Positions 42,342 through 51,098 are shown, counted from the stretch's first letter. The stretch is DNA of 64,000 nt from Candidatus Gastranaerophilales bacterium (GCA_944325105.1 CALUYW010000006.1:1-64000); one strand, 5' to 3'. Notes: generated from the letters alone by a model not told the origin. Translations and numbers: made by a program.

Positions 42342-43301
42342 TTATTTTAGGGCATCCGCCCCTGATACAACTTCGTTAAGTTCTTGAGTGATTTGAGCTT
42401 GACGAGCTTTGTTGTAGTCTATGGTCAATACTCTTATCATCTCCTGAGCGTTATTTGTTGCGGCGGACATGGCCGTCATTCTTGAAGCAAGCTCTGAGGC
42501 TTGAGCTTCCAAAAATGCCTGAAAAATGATGTTTGCTATATACATGGGTACAATTTTTTGTAAAACCGTACACAAATCGGGAATAAACTCTGTAAGAGGG
42601 TCAATTTTATGTGAGCTTTCCTTGTGAACTACATTATGCTCTTGGTCAAACTCTTTTTTGTGGAATTCTTTTATCTCAACAGGTAAAAGTGTCCATTTTT
42701 CGACCTTGTAGGTCATCATATTCAAGTATCTTGTTGTGATTAAAACAATTGAGTCAATCTCGCCTGATACATATTGAGTTGCTAAATCCTCAGCCAAAAC
42801 AAGAGAACTTGCCGAGTCGGGGTTGTCCATAATGCTTGAATAGACACTTTTTATTTCAAAATCGAGATTTCTGGTAGCGTTTTTAAGCGGTGCGTAGGCT
42901 TTTTGCCCTGCAAGATAGAGTTTAACTTTTTTGCCCTCAGAGAGTGCTTTTTTTATTTCATTTAGGGTAAATCTTACGATATTTGCACTGTATGCGCCTG
43001 CAAGACCTTTGTTAGAGGACATTACAACAAAGCCGACGGTCTTTATCTCTCTTTTTTTAAGTAATTGAGGATAATTATCAATCGCACGCTGCGTTTTTAT
43101 GTCTTCAAGCGGGCAATCGGGCAGAGCCTGATAGACTTTTGTGAACATTTTATAGAGTTCAAAAGTAAAAGGACGTGACATTTTTACTGCATTTTCGGCT
43201 TTTTTAACCTTAGCTGCAGCAACCATTTTCATTGCACGCGTGATTTTTTGCGTATTTTGAATACTTGTTATTCTGTCTTTTATATTACGTAGGTTTGCCA
43301 T
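42342..43301 (-). CDS. atpG: ATP synthase gamma subunit
   Basis: The gamma subunit is the central rotating shaft of F1. The 319-residue protein has the conserved N-terminal helix (RNIKDRITSIQNTQKITRAMKMVAAAKV) and C-terminal helix (EAQASELASRMTAMSAATNNAQ). The stretch between LLPVEIK and KIVPMYIAN is longer than in Bacillus and shorter than in photosynthetic cyanobacteria, where it carries a regulatory insertion; no paired cysteines as in chloroplasts are seen. It is the last gene of the operon. Confidence 0.96.
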   Translation of the reverse strand: MANLRNIKDRITSIQNTQKITRAMKMVAAAKVKKAENAVKMSRPFTFELYKMFTKVYQALPDCPLEDIKTQRAIDNYPQLLKKREIKTVGFVVMSSNKGLAGAYSANIVRFTLNEIKKALSEGKKVKLYLAGQKAYAPLKNATRNLDFEIKSVYSSIMDNPDSASSLVLAEDLATQYVSGEIDSIVLITTRYLNMMTYKVEKWTLLPVEIKEFHKKEFDQEHNVVHKESSHKIDPLTEFIPDLCTVLQKIVPMYIANIIFQAFLEAQASELASRMTAMSAATNNAQEMIRVLTIDYNKARQAQITQELNEVVSGADALK

Positions 43302-43302
43302 T

Positions 43303-44826
43303 TTAATCCTTTTTGAAGATATTTTCCTTAAAGTCTTTTAGTTTGCTTCTCAGGTTTTCTTTGTCGCTATCATCAAGCGCTGCGCCATCGTTGAGTTTTT
43401 TCTCAAGTTCGCTCATATTTGATACAAAGTATTCAAACCACTGTTCTTTAAAGTCTTGAATATCTTTGTTTTCAACATCATCCAAAAACCCTTCGTTTCC
43501 TGCAAAAAGTATGGATACTTGTTTTGCAACACTAAGAGGTTTGTACTGAGGCTGAATAAGTATCTGTGTAAGCTTTTCACCCTTTAGGAGCTGTGCTCTG
43601 GTTGCAGGGTCAAGGTCTGACGCAAACTGTGCAAATGCAGCCAACTCACGATACTGTGCCAAATCAAGCCTTAGCTGCCCTGCAACTTGTTTAATACCTT
43701 TTGTCTGAGCTGCACCGCCGACACGAGATACCGATATACCGGCGTTAATAGCCGGTCTTTGACCTGAGTTAAACAAGTTTGACTCAAGGAAGATTTGTCC
43801 GTCGGTAATTGAAATTACGTTTGTCGGGATGTAAGCTGATACGTCACCTGCCTGTGTTTCAATGATTGGAAGTGCTGTAATTGAGCCTCCGCCTAACTCG
43901 TCAGAGAGTTTGCAGGCTCTTTCAAGCAATCTTGAGTGCAAGTAAAATACATCCCCTGGGTATGCTTCACGTCCCGGAGGTCTTCTTAAAAGCAAGCTCA
44001 TTGCACGGTACGCTTGAGCGTGTTTTGTAAGGTCATCATATACGATAAGAACGTGTTTACTTTGTTCTAAAAATTCTTCGCCGATAGCGCATCCTGCAAA
44101 CGGTGCTATGTACTGTAGAGGTGCACTTTCATTTGCTGCAGCGGATACAATAATTGAATAATCCATAGCGCCGTGCTCTTCAAGAGTTTTTGCAAGCTGC
44201 GCTACAGTTGATGTTTTCTGACCTATTGCAACATAGATACAAATTACATCTTGACCCTTTTGGTTCAAAATTGTATCAAGAGCAATTGCTGTTTTACCTG
44301 TTTGCCTGTCGCCGATTATAAGTTCCCTTTGACCTCTGCCTATAGGAGTTAGAGCATCAATTGCAGTAAGACCCGTTTGGAGAGGTTGGTGTACTGATTT
44401 TCTTGTAATGATACCGGGGGCAACACGCTCGATAGGACGGGTTTTTGTACTTTCAATGTCGCCTTTACCGTCAATTGGTTTACCCGTCGGGTCGATAATT
44501 CTTCCGATAAGCCCGTCACCCACGGGAATAGAAGCAATTTTGCCGGTTGATTTAACCTGCATACCTTCTTTGATTTTTGTATATTCACCAAGTATAACTA
44601 CACCCACGTTATCTTCTTCGAGGTTTAGTGTAATACCAAGCGTTCCTTCTCCGTCTTGAAATTCTACAAGCTCGGATGCCATAACATTTTTAAGTCCGTA
44701 TATACGAGAAATGCCATCACCTATCTCAAGCACCGTGCCTACGTTTGTTACTTCGTTTACGGAGTCAAAATTTTGGATTTTTTCTCTAATGATAGAACTT
44801 ATTTCATCCGGTTTAATTGCTACCAT
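43303..44826 (-). CDS. atpA: ATP synthase alpha subunit
   Basis: Alpha is the non-catalytic nucleotide-binding F1 subunit. The 507-residue protein shows [13 protein letters not shown] (P-loop, about 169-181), the [21 protein letters not shown] block and the C-terminal [17 protein letters not shown] helical part. The length is standard. The gene lies 11 bases after atpH and 1 base before atpG. Confidence 0.98.
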   Translation of the reverse strand: MVAIKPDEISSIIREKIQNFDSVNEVTNVGTVLEIGDGISRIYGLKNVMASELVEFQDGEGTLGITLNLEEDNVGVVILGEYTKIKEGMQVKSTGKIASIPVGDGLIGRIIDPTGKPIDGKGDIESTKTRPIERVAPGIITRKSVHQPLQTGLTAIDALTPIGRGQRELIIGDRQTGKTAIALDTILNQKGQDVICIYVAIGQKTSTVAQLAKTLEEHGAMDYSIIVSAAANESAPLQYIAPFAGCAIGEEFLEQSKHVLIVYDDLTKHAQAYRAMSLLLRRPPGREAYPGDVFYLHSRLLERACKLSDELGGGSITALPIIETQAGDVSAYIPTNVISITDGQIFLESNLFNSGQRPAINAGISVSRVGGAAQTKGIKQVAGQLRLDLAQYRELAAFAQFASDLDPATRAQLLKGEKLTQILIQPQYKPLSVAKQVSILFAGNEGFLDDVENKDIQDFKEQWFEYFVSNMSELEKKLNDGAALDDSDKENLRSKLKDFKENIFKKD

Positions 44827-44837
44827 ATTTTTTCCTC

Positions 44838-45386
44838 TTATTTTATTATTGCGTTTTTAAATCTGTTTATTTTCCCTGCAAGAGATGTATCAAAAACATC
44901 GTCGCCCATTTTGTAAACAAGCCCTGCAAGAATGGAGTTGTTAACATTGTAATTTACGATTATTTCTTTCTTTAGAACTTGAGCGAGTTTTTCTTTTATT
45001 TGATTTTTATATTCATCATTAAGCTCAATTGCCGATATAACCTCTACTTTTGAGATATTGTTTAACTTATCAAGCAGACTGTTGTAGATTTTAACTACAT
45101 CAAAAATCAAATTAAAACGATTTTTTCTGACAAGGAGTTTTAGAAAATTTCTCATCATTTCATCTGTGTCTTTTTCAAAAATACTATCTATAACAGCCTC
45201 TTTATCGCTAGCTGAGATTATAGGATTTACAAGAGCTTCATAAAGCTCTTTAGATGACTCAAGGATTATTTTAATGTTTTCAAGATTTTGCCAAACAACA
45301 GAATTATCAAGCTTGTTTTGTTCATTAAGCTCAAATAATGACTTAGCGTATCTTGTTGCAATAAGTTGGTTTTCACTTTTATTCAT
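44838..45386 (-). CDS. atpH: ATP synthase delta subunit
   Basis: Delta (OSCP-like) links the peripheral stalk to the top of F1. The 182-residue protein has the N-terminal helical [13 protein letters not shown] block and the C-terminal [21 protein letters not shown] signature. Its ATG lies in the last codons of atpF, an 8-base overlap (ATGAATAA), which implies translational coupling. Confidence 0.94.
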   Translation of the reverse strand: MNKSENQLIATRYAKSLFELNEQNKLDNSVVWQNLENIKIILESSKELYEALVNPIISASDKEAVIDSIFEKDTDEMMRNFLKLLVRKNRFNLIFDVVKIYNSLLDKLNNISKVEVISAIELNDEYKNQIKEKLAQVLKKEIIVNYNVNNSILAGLVYKMGDDVFDTSLAGKINRFKNAIIK

Positions 45387-45879
45387 GTCTTAACCTGTCA
45401 AGTTCATCTATACTTTTTTTGATAAAGCTCTCGTGATACTCAGGCTTGTTTTCAAGAGTATTTTTCATATGATTTTTAGCTACTTCTAAAGACGCAAGGG
45501 CTGTTTTTTGAGTTAATGAGAGAGCAATTTTTTTGCCTTCCGATTCAATTGCCTTCTGTGCATTTTCAAAAATATTTTTTGCCTGAGTGTCGGCGTCTTT
45601 TAATATTTTCTCGCCCATAAGTTCAGCACTTTTTTGTGCGTTGTCAAAAATTTCTTTAACTTCTTGAGCAATATTTTTTACCGTTTCGTTGGCTTCTTTT
45701 AGCTTTATTATGGAGTTTTCTTTTGCATCATCCGAGGATTCAACGTCTTGCTTGACTTTTTGTCTTGCTGATTCAATGAGATTTCCCACTTTGAAAAATT
45801 TAATCGCAAAGATGATTAATCCTAAAAGGATTAAAAAGTTAAAAGCGTTTGATTTTACGATTAGTGTCCAGATTTCCAT
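45379..45879 (-). CDS. atpF: ATP synthase b subunit
   Basis: Subunit b forms the peripheral stalk. The 166-residue protein has one N-terminal membrane helix (about 12-27, AFNFLILLGLIIFAIKFF) and then a long charged coiled coil. Together with the b' gene just upstream it gives the heterodimeric stalk typical of cyanobacteria. It overlaps atpH by 8 bases and lies 3 bases after b'. Confidence 0.94.
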   Translation of the reverse strand: MEIWTLIVKSNAFNFLILLGLIIFAIKFFKVGNLIESARQKVKQDVESSDDAKENSIIKLKEANETVKNIAQEVKEIFDNAQKSAELMGEKILKDADTQAKNIFENAQKAIESEGKKIALSLTQKTALASLEVAKNHMKNTLENKPEYHESFIKKSIDELDRLRHE

Positions 45880-45882
45880 ATG

Positions 45883-46353
45883 TTATTCTCGCATTATTTT
45901 CTCAACAAGGTCGTTATCAACATCCGTGATTTTTTCTTGTGTTTCAAAAAATTTATCGCAGATAATTTGAGCAAGATTTTTTACCTCGCCCTTAAGCGTA
46001 TTTTTTGCTTCGTTGCTTGCGTTGATGTTGTTAAGTCTTTCCTGCTCTATTTTTTCCTTTGCTTGATTTTTTGCATCGGATGTTATTTTGTCTTTTTTGT
46101 CTTTTGCAAGGTTAATCTTTTCATCAACATTTTGCTTTGCTTCAAATCTTGCCTTTGAGAGTTTGTTTTTTCTATCCTCAAGGATTGATTTGGTCTTTTC
46201 GGAGTTGTTTTTTGCCTCATTATAATTGGCGTCAATATAATTTTTGCGTTTTTTTACGATATCATTTATAGGTTTGTATAAAATGATATTCATAATGAAC
46301 ACAAAAACTATAAAGCTTATAAATGCAACTATAAATGTGGCATTAAATTCCAT
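45883..46353 (-). CDS. atpF': ATP synthase b' subunit
   Basis: This second b-type subunit of 156 residues has a membrane helix at about 4-25 (ATFIVAFISFIVFVFIMNII) followed by the KPINDIVKKRKNYIDANY neck and a long Lys/Glu coiled coil. Two different b genes in the order c-b'-b-delta are a mark of cyanobacteria and some other phototroph lineages, and a main clue to the identity of this organism. Confidence 0.92.
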   Translation of the reverse strand: MEFNATFIVAFISFIVFVFIMNIILYKPINDIVKKRKNYIDANYNEAKNNSEKTKSILEDRKNKLSKARFEAKQNVDEKINLAKDKKDKITSDAKNQAKEKIEQERLNNINASNEAKNTLKGEVKNLAQIICDKFFETQEKITDVDNDLVEKIMRE

Positions 46354-46369
46354 TCTTAAGCTTGCCTTT

Positions 46370-46615
46370 CTAACCTATTAACTGAAGTGCAATAAACAAA
46401 GCGTAAATAGCTGTTGCTTCTGCAAGACCAAGACCGATAATGAAGTTGATGAAAGCTTTACCTGCAATTTCAGGTTGTCTTGCCATAGATTCAAGCATAC
46501 CTTTTGTAGCTATACCAATACCGATACCGCCGCCAATTGCACCAAAGCCGATTGCAATACCTGCGCCAAGTTTGCTGAATGCTGCAACTTGTGTTGCTAA
46601 TTGTTCTACTGCCAT
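46370..46615 (-). CDS. atpE: ATP synthase c subunit
   Basis: Subunit c forms the rotor ring. The 81-residue hairpin has a glycine-rich first helix (GAGIAIGFGAIGGGIGIG), the ARQPE polar loop and the ion-binding glutamate E66 in GLAEATAIY. The residue after it is Ala, and the glutamine and Ser/Thr ligands of sodium-type rings are not evident, so proton coupling is more likely. Confidence 0.96.
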   Translation of the reverse strand: MAVEQLATQVAAFSKLGAGIAIGFGAIGGGIGIGIATKGMLESMARQPEIAGKAFINFIIGLGLAEATAIYALFIALQLIG

Positions 46616-46631
46616 TTTTTTCTCCTTTTAT

Positions 46632-47315
46632 TTATTCTTCTTTATTTACTGCAAGTGCAATGTATGTTGTTGAAAGCAGTGTAAATACAAGCGCTTGAAT
46701 TAAGGCAACGAAAATTTCAAATGCCATAAACGGAAGCGGCACAAAGTATGCACACATGCTTGCAAAAGTGAAGACCAAAATCTCACCTGCCAATATGTTG
46801 GCAAAAAGTCGGAGTGCAAGCGAAAAAGGTCTTACAAAAAGTTCAAGCAAATCAACAAGGGCAATCATTATACCGTCAATTTTGAAACTGTGAATAAAGA
46901 ATTTAAACCCTTTTGCTTTAATACCGTAGAATATATAATAAATCGACACCACAATAGCCATTGCAGCTGTCATATTTATATCGTTATTAGGAGAAGCAAG
47001 TTCCCCTTGATGCAGATGTATCAGCCTCCAAGGGAGCTGACCGATTAAATTTGCGGTTAAAATAAACATAAACAATGTAAGCAAAAGCGGCAAGTGTTTT
47101 GCGCCTTCTTTTTCACCCATATTTGAGGTAGTGATGTCTGAAAAATATCCTATGATTTTTTCAAACACCAACTGGATTTTAGTGGGTATAAGGGAGAGGT
47201 TTCTTGTAGCTATAAAAGATACAACAATAAGCAGTACCATAGTGAACCACATTGTAATAAGTGTGTCCAAATTGACCTGCATTCCAAAAAACTGAGCGTT
47301 TAGATGCTCTCCCAT
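46632..47315 (-). CDS. atpB: ATP synthase a subunit
   Basis: Subunit a carries the proton half-channels. From the ATG at 47315 the protein has 227 residues with five or six membrane helices. The essential arginine is in SLALRLFANILAGEIL, and the C-terminal FVALIQALVFTLLSTTYIALA helix is typical. A longer frame from a TTG at 47363 would add 16 polar residues without a ribosome binding site, while AGGA precedes this ATG. It is the first gene of the operon; no atpI is seen before it. Confidence 0.95.
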   Translation of the reverse strand: MGEHLNAQFFGMQVNLDTLITMWFTMVLLIVVSFIATRNLSLIPTKIQLVFEKIIGYFSDITTSNMGEKEGAKHLPLLLTLFMFILTANLIGQLPWRLIHLHQGELASPNNDINMTAAMAIVVSIYYIFYGIKAKGFKFFIHSFKIDGIMIALVDLLELFVRPFSLALRLFANILAGEILVFTFASMCAYFVPLPFMAFEIFVALIQALVFTLLSTTYIALAVNKEE

Positions 47316-47640
47316 AGTGTTTTTCCTACATTGTATTTGCTTACTGTCCAATAATACACGCAAAGGTGGTGTTTGTTTTGGTCTATTTGGATGAAAAAAA
47401 TAAAAAAAATGTATTTTATTAAAATTGGGAGGATTGACAAAGTCTTTTGCCCTTATTTTTTCTGCATTTTTTTCTTAAACTAAATCTTTAGATTTAGAAC
47501 TTATTATCCACCCCAAATGCCCTAAAATTAAACCTTTCAATTGATGAATAAATCATCTTGGGAGGGTATATTTTAACTGTGAGGGGATGAAAAATAACCC
47601 GTAAAGTGTAAAAAATGATTAGGGATAAGCGGAGGAGAAT
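47316..47640. other. Divergent regulatory gap between atp operon and flagellar unit 2
   Basis: No gene is visible in these 325 bases. The stretch is AT-rich and contains a perfect palindrome at 47481-47496, a TATTAT box at 47502-47507 and a TTGACA at 47434-47439 without a well-spaced partner. A GGAGGAG ribosome binding site at its end belongs to the regulator gene at 47641. Promoters of both directions should lie here. Confidence 0.5.
47481..47496. promoter_or_regulatory. Perfect palindrome upstream of flagellar unit 2
   Basis: TAAATCT-TT-AGATTTA is a 7-2-7 perfect palindrome 145 bases before the regulator's start codon, just ahead of a TATTAT box (47502-47507). Fourteen of its bases recur at 16550-16563 upstream of the other flagellar operon. 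It is a candidate site for a NarL-type regulator, which binds such dyads. Confidence 0.45.
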
Positions 47641-48351
47641 ATGAGAAGAGCTGATTTTAAAAGAAAATCAAGAGTTATTGTAGTAGATGACAATTATGAC
47701 CATGCTTCAGGCATAAGAGAACTTATTAATCTTGAGCAGGATTATGAAGTTATAGCTAACGCAGGCAATGTTAATGTTGCAATTTCTCTTATTAAGAAAT
47801 ATCAGCCCGATATTGTTCTGATGGATATTAATATGCCCGAGATTGACGGTATAACTGCAATTTCCGAGATTGAAAAACTCGGATTAAAGACAAAAATAAT
47901 TGCACTTACAGGTTACGATGATGCGGATTTAATCTATCGCGCTATGAAAATAGGTGCTAAGGGTTACATCTTAAAAACTATGGCATCTGCTCAACTTATT
48001 CGCGCACTAGATGAAGTTACAATGGGCAAAATCTATCTCCCCTCTGTCCTCTGCTCTAAATTCTTTGAATATTTTCAAGCCGCAGAAAGAAATGAAAAAG
48101 CATATAATGCAGCTGAAGATGAAGAAAATCTGCTTAATTACCTGACAAATCGCGAAGAAGAAGTTTTGGGACTTTTAACCGAGGGTATTACTTACAAAGG
48201 TGTAGCTCAGCAGTTATTTATCTCTGAAACAACTGTTAAAACACACGTTAACAACATCTTCCAAAAATTACAGGTAAACGACAGAACACAAGCTGTGCTT
48301 TATGCAATAAATAAAGGTTTTGGCTCAAGGAAAAAAGCAAAAATAGCATAA
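47641..48351 (+). CDS. NarL/FixJ-type response regulator of the flagellar unit
   Basis: This 236-residue regulator has a receiver domain (about 11-125; acidic D16-D17, phospho-acceptor D62 in DIVLMD, T at IALTGYDD, K in ILKTMAS) and a LuxR-type DNA-binding domain (LTNREEEVLGLLTEGI, ISETTVKTHVNNIFQKL, about 168-225). It is followed by a histidine kinase and the flgB-flgC-fliE-F-G-H-I genes, so it likely controls flagellar synthesis. It lacks a sigma-54 interaction domain, unlike FlrC/FleR, the regulator often found in this place. A strong GGAGGAG ribosome binding site precedes the ATG. Confidence 0.92.
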   Translation: MRRADFKRKSRVIVVDDNYDHASGIRELINLEQDYEVIANAGNVNVAISLIKKYQPDIVLMDINMPEIDGITAISEIEKLGLKTKIIALTGYDDADLIYRAMKIGAKGYILKTMASAQLIRALDEVTMGKIYLPSVLCSKFFEYFQAAERNEKAYNAAEDEENLLNYLTNREEEVLGLLTEGITYKGVAQQLFISETTVKTHVNNIFQKLQVNDRTQAVLYAINKGFGSRKKAKIA

Positions 48352-48356
48352 CTTGT

Positions 48357-48390
48357 GCTTGGGCAAAAAGTTTAAAATGGTGAGTTTATA
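48357..48390 (+). repeat. Copy B of a shared leader-like motif
   Basis: GCTTGGGCAAAA (48357-48368) and AAAATGGTGAGTTTATA (48374-48390) match copy A at 8064-8098. Here the GGTGAG forms the ribosome binding site of the kinase gene, and GGTGAGTTTAT recurs before flgB at 49636. Confidence 0.4.
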
Positions 48391-48392
48391 AA

Positions 48393-49631
48393 ATGTACAG
48401 AAACAATAAAAAATCCATAAAAGGTTTTTTGGATTCAGAATTTGAAAACAGCGAAGAATATTTTTCAAGAAAGACCGTTAACGGTCTTCTTCGCAGTTTA
48501 TTAGAACCAATTGCCGCAAATAATGCTAAATCACTCATTTTCACAAGGTTTAAAGATACATCTTCAATTGATGGAATTGTAAAAAGACTTGAATACTGTT
48601 CAAATGTGGAGATGTTCAGTTTTTTGGATTTTGATGTTGTTTCAAAAGACGATTTAGTCGAGCTTGAGTTTGTAATTATAACCTCACACAGGTACAATGC
48701 CGTTTTAATCTGGGATTATTCGGAATCTCAAAACAAGGATGAAACAAGACTCTTTATAAGGGTTAACTCAAAAGATGTTAATGAAGTATATGAAAGCGTA
48801 AAAGACAAACTAAGAACAAATCTTGACGAAAAATTTTATTCATATCGTCCGGAACGTCGTGAAAATGCCCTTTTAAACGATGCTGTTTATAATATCTTAA
48901 AGATTTTAAATGAAAATATTAAAGAAAACGATTTTAATTTCAAAGAGCAGGAAGTAATAGCCGATAAGCTCCAAACAAGAGATAAAATCGATGAAATTAA
49001 TGCAAATATCAGAAGTTGCGCCCATGAAATAAAAAATCAGCTTAGCGTACTTGATATCTATGCAAAAATTCTTGAAAAACAGCTCGGTGAAGATAAAAAC
49101 CTCGGGTTGATTAAAAAATCCATATCATTGATAAGACTCCAGCTGGACGATTTAAGAGCAAATGATAATCTTAACTTTGAAGAAAAAGACTTAAGAGAGG
49201 TTATAAAGTCTTCAATCTCGGTCTTTGAGCACATATTGCCTGAGAGAAACAATAAAATAAAACTTATTGACAATGTAAAAGGCAGAGCCCTTGTTTTGAT
49301 TGATGAAGAGAGGTTTTTTGCAGTATTAAACAACATTGTGAAAAATGCAGATGAGTCAACCTCAAATGATGAAATAGAAATAAAAATAGAGGCTGATGAA
49401 AAATATGCAAAGATTTTTGTTAAAAACCATGGGGAAAAAATACCCGAAGATATTAAAACAAAACTTTTTATGGAAGGTTTTTCAACAAAAAAAGACGGCT
49501 GGGGACTGGGTTTGAATATTTGCAAAAAATATCTTGCCGCTCAGCTGGGCTCAATTTCACTTGTGAAAAGTGATGATGATGAAACGGAATTTTTGGTTAC
49601 TATACCGCTTTTAACAGACGGTATAAACTAA
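48393..49631 (+). CDS. Soluble sensor histidine kinase
   Basis: This 412-residue kinase has the H-box SCAHEIKNQLSVLD with H211, the N-box VLNNIVKNADEST, a G1-like region and the G2 box GWGLGLNICKKYL. The first 160 residues are a sensory region that I do not recognise (SLIFTRFKDTSSID, VIITSHRYNAVLIWDYSES); there is no membrane segment, so it senses something inside the cell. It probably phosphorylates the regulator encoded 41 bases upstream and sits directly before flgB, 13 bases away. It may report on flagellar assembly, as FlrB/FleS do, but its sequence is not of that type beyond the kinase core. Confidence 0.88.
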   Translation: MYRNNKKSIKGFLDSEFENSEEYFSRKTVNGLLRSLLEPIAANNAKSLIFTRFKDTSSIDGIVKRLEYCSNVEMFSFLDFDVVSKDDLVELEFVIITSHRYNAVLIWDYSESQNKDETRLFIRVNSKDVNEVYESVKDKLRTNLDEKFYSYRPERRENALLNDAVYNILKILNENIKENDFNFKEQEVIADKLQTRDKIDEINANIRSCAHEIKNQLSVLDIYAKILEKQLGEDKNLGLIKKSISLIRLQLDDLRANDNLNFEEKDLREVIKSSISVFEHILPERNNKIKLIDNVKGRALVLIDEERFFAVLNNIVKNADESTSNDEIEIKIEADEKYAKIFVKNHGEKIPEDIKTKLFMEGFSTKKDGWGLGLNICKKYLAAQLGSISLVKSDDDETEFLVTIPLLTDGIN

Positions 49632-49644
49632 AAGAGGTGAGTTT

Positions 49645-50106
49645 ATGGATTTAATAAACAACAGAACACGAGACATAGCGGCACTTGCACTCAATGGGCT
49701 TTATGAGCGCTCAAGAGCAATTTCCGCTAATACGGTTAACGCTACAACTCCCGGGTATCAAAGAAAAGATGTTGCCTTTGAAGACCAAATTCAACATATG
49801 ATTGAGCGTGAGGATTTAAAAGAAAAAATTAAAGCCGAAAACTCAAGAAAAATCGTAGAAAATCCTGTTGAGGCCTTAAAAAAACAAGACCCCGCGCAGA
49901 TTGCATTTTTAAGAAGTCCCGTAAATAATAACTTCTCTCCCGAGGTTCTTGCAGATTATTCAGACCCGATAAGTGCCGATGGTAATAATGTAAATCTTGA
50001 AGCGGAAATGATGGATGAGGCTAAGACAGGTACACAATATACAATTCTTGCAACTTTAATGTCAAGGTCTTATCAAAGTTTGCAAAGTGTAATTAAAGGA
50101 CAATAA
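49645..50106 (+). CDS. flgB: Flagellar proximal rod protein FlgB
   Basis: FlgB is a rod protein at the base of the flagellar axis. The 153-residue protein has the NGLYERSRAISANTVNATTPGYQRKDV segment near 18-44 (family motif A-N-T-x-N-x-x-T-P-G-Y) and a C-terminal helix. The MIEREDLKEKIKAE insertion is variable in the family. It starts with AGAGGTGAG as ribosome binding site and precedes flgC by 14 bases. Confidence 0.93.
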   Translation: MDLINNRTRDIAALALNGLYERSRAISANTVNATTPGYQRKDVAFEDQIQHMIEREDLKEKIKAENSRKIVENPVEALKKQDPAQIAFLRSPVNNNFSPEVLADYSDPISADGNNVNLEAEMMDEAKTGTQYTILATLMSRSYQSLQSVIKGQ

Positions 50107-50120
50107 AAGAGGTTTAGTAT

Positions 50121-50615
50121 ATGAGTTTTGATATTTTTGACATAGCAGCTTCAGGAATGCATGCACAACGCGTGATGATGGATACTGTTTCATCTAACAT
50201 TGCCAATGCTAACACCACAAGAAACGCCAAAGGCGAAAGAGAAGTTTACGCAAAAAAAGAAGTTACTTTTAAGTCGGTTTATAAAGATTCTCTGCGTCCT
50301 GCCCGTCCTACAGGCGAAGTTGAGCCTCAGATGGACTTAGAAAACGGCCCTTACTTGAGAGGAAGGGTTGTTTTTGAAGAGGACGGACTTTCTCAAGGGG
50401 TTATGGTGGATAAAATAACAGAATCTGAAAACCCTTACAGAATGGTTTATGACCCGACTCACCCCGACGCGGATGAAAAAGGTATGGTAACTTTGCCAAA
50501 TGTAAATGTCGTTGAAGAAATGGTTAATATGGTTAACGCTTCAAAGGCTTATGAGGCAAATGTCACAATAGCTCAAACAACAAAAACCATGATTCAATCA
50601 GCTATGCAAATATAG
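50121..50615 (+). CDS. flgC: Flagellar rod protein FlgC
   Basis: FlgC is the second proximal rod protein. The 164-residue protein shows the FDIAASGMHAQRVMMDTVSSN start, the SNIANANTT motif, the conserved NPYRMVYDPTHPDADEKGMV block and the C-terminal VNVVEEMVNMVNASKAYEAN. Size and order (flgB-flgC-fliE) are canonical. Confidence 0.95.
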   Translation: MSFDIFDIAASGMHAQRVMMDTVSSNIANANTTRNAKGEREVYAKKEVTFKSVYKDSLRPARPTGEVEPQMDLENGPYLRGRVVFEEDGLSQGVMVDKITESENPYRMVYDPTHPDADEKGMVTLPNVNVVEEMVNMVNASKAYEANVTIAQTTKTMIQSAMQI

Positions 50616-50624
50616 GATTAGAAA

Positions 50625-51098
50625 ATGAATTTTGAAATTAACACAAATATAGGTTCAATAGATAGCTATAACAAAAGTTTTGACAAAAGCATAAAAAATT
50701 TCAACGAACAAATTGATAACGCATCTGATTTTAATGAAGTTTTTAATTCAATGACTTCATCAAAACCCGCTAATTCAAAGGAACCTCAAAAATTAAAAGG
50801 CAGTATTGAGATGTTTTTAGGGGCGGACGCGATTAATGCGCAAAAGATAGAAAACCTCTCGGACACTGCGCGTATGGCTCGCGACATCGGACAAGGGTTT
50901 TCCCAAGGTGTTACTAATCTAAGCGGTGTGCAAAAAGAGGCGGAAGACGCCATGGAAACATTTGCTGCAGGTGGCGATATAAGCGTTCATGAAGTTATGA
51001 TTGCATCACAAAAGTCATCTCTTGCAATGCAGATGGCAATTCAGTTAAGAAACCAGATGATAAACGCTTATAGTGAATTTAAAAACCTAAGAGTTTAA
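50625..51098 (+). CDS. fliE: Hook-basal body protein FliE with N-terminal extension
   Basis: FliE joins the MS ring to the rod. At 157 residues it is about 50 longer than most FliE proteins: the family core is in the last 80 residues (QKEAEDAMETFAAGGDISVHEVMIASQKSSLAMQMAIQLRNQMINAY), while the first 75 are Asn/Ser/Lys-rich and probably flexible. Position directly after flgC and before fliF supports the name. Confidence 0.92.
   Translation: MNFEINTNIGSIDSYNKSFDKSIKNFNEQIDNASDFNEVFNSMTSSKPANSKEPQKLKGSIEMFLGADAINAQKIENLSDTARMARDIGQGFSQGVTNLSGVQKEAEDAMETFAAGGDISVHEVMIASQKSSLAMQMAIQLRNQMINAYSEFKNLRV

Noticed and set aside
47316-47363. N-terminal extension of the ATP synthase a subunit from a TTG
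   Set aside because: The added residues are polar and not like other a subunits, no ribosome binding site precedes the TTG, and AGGA precedes the ATG at 47315.
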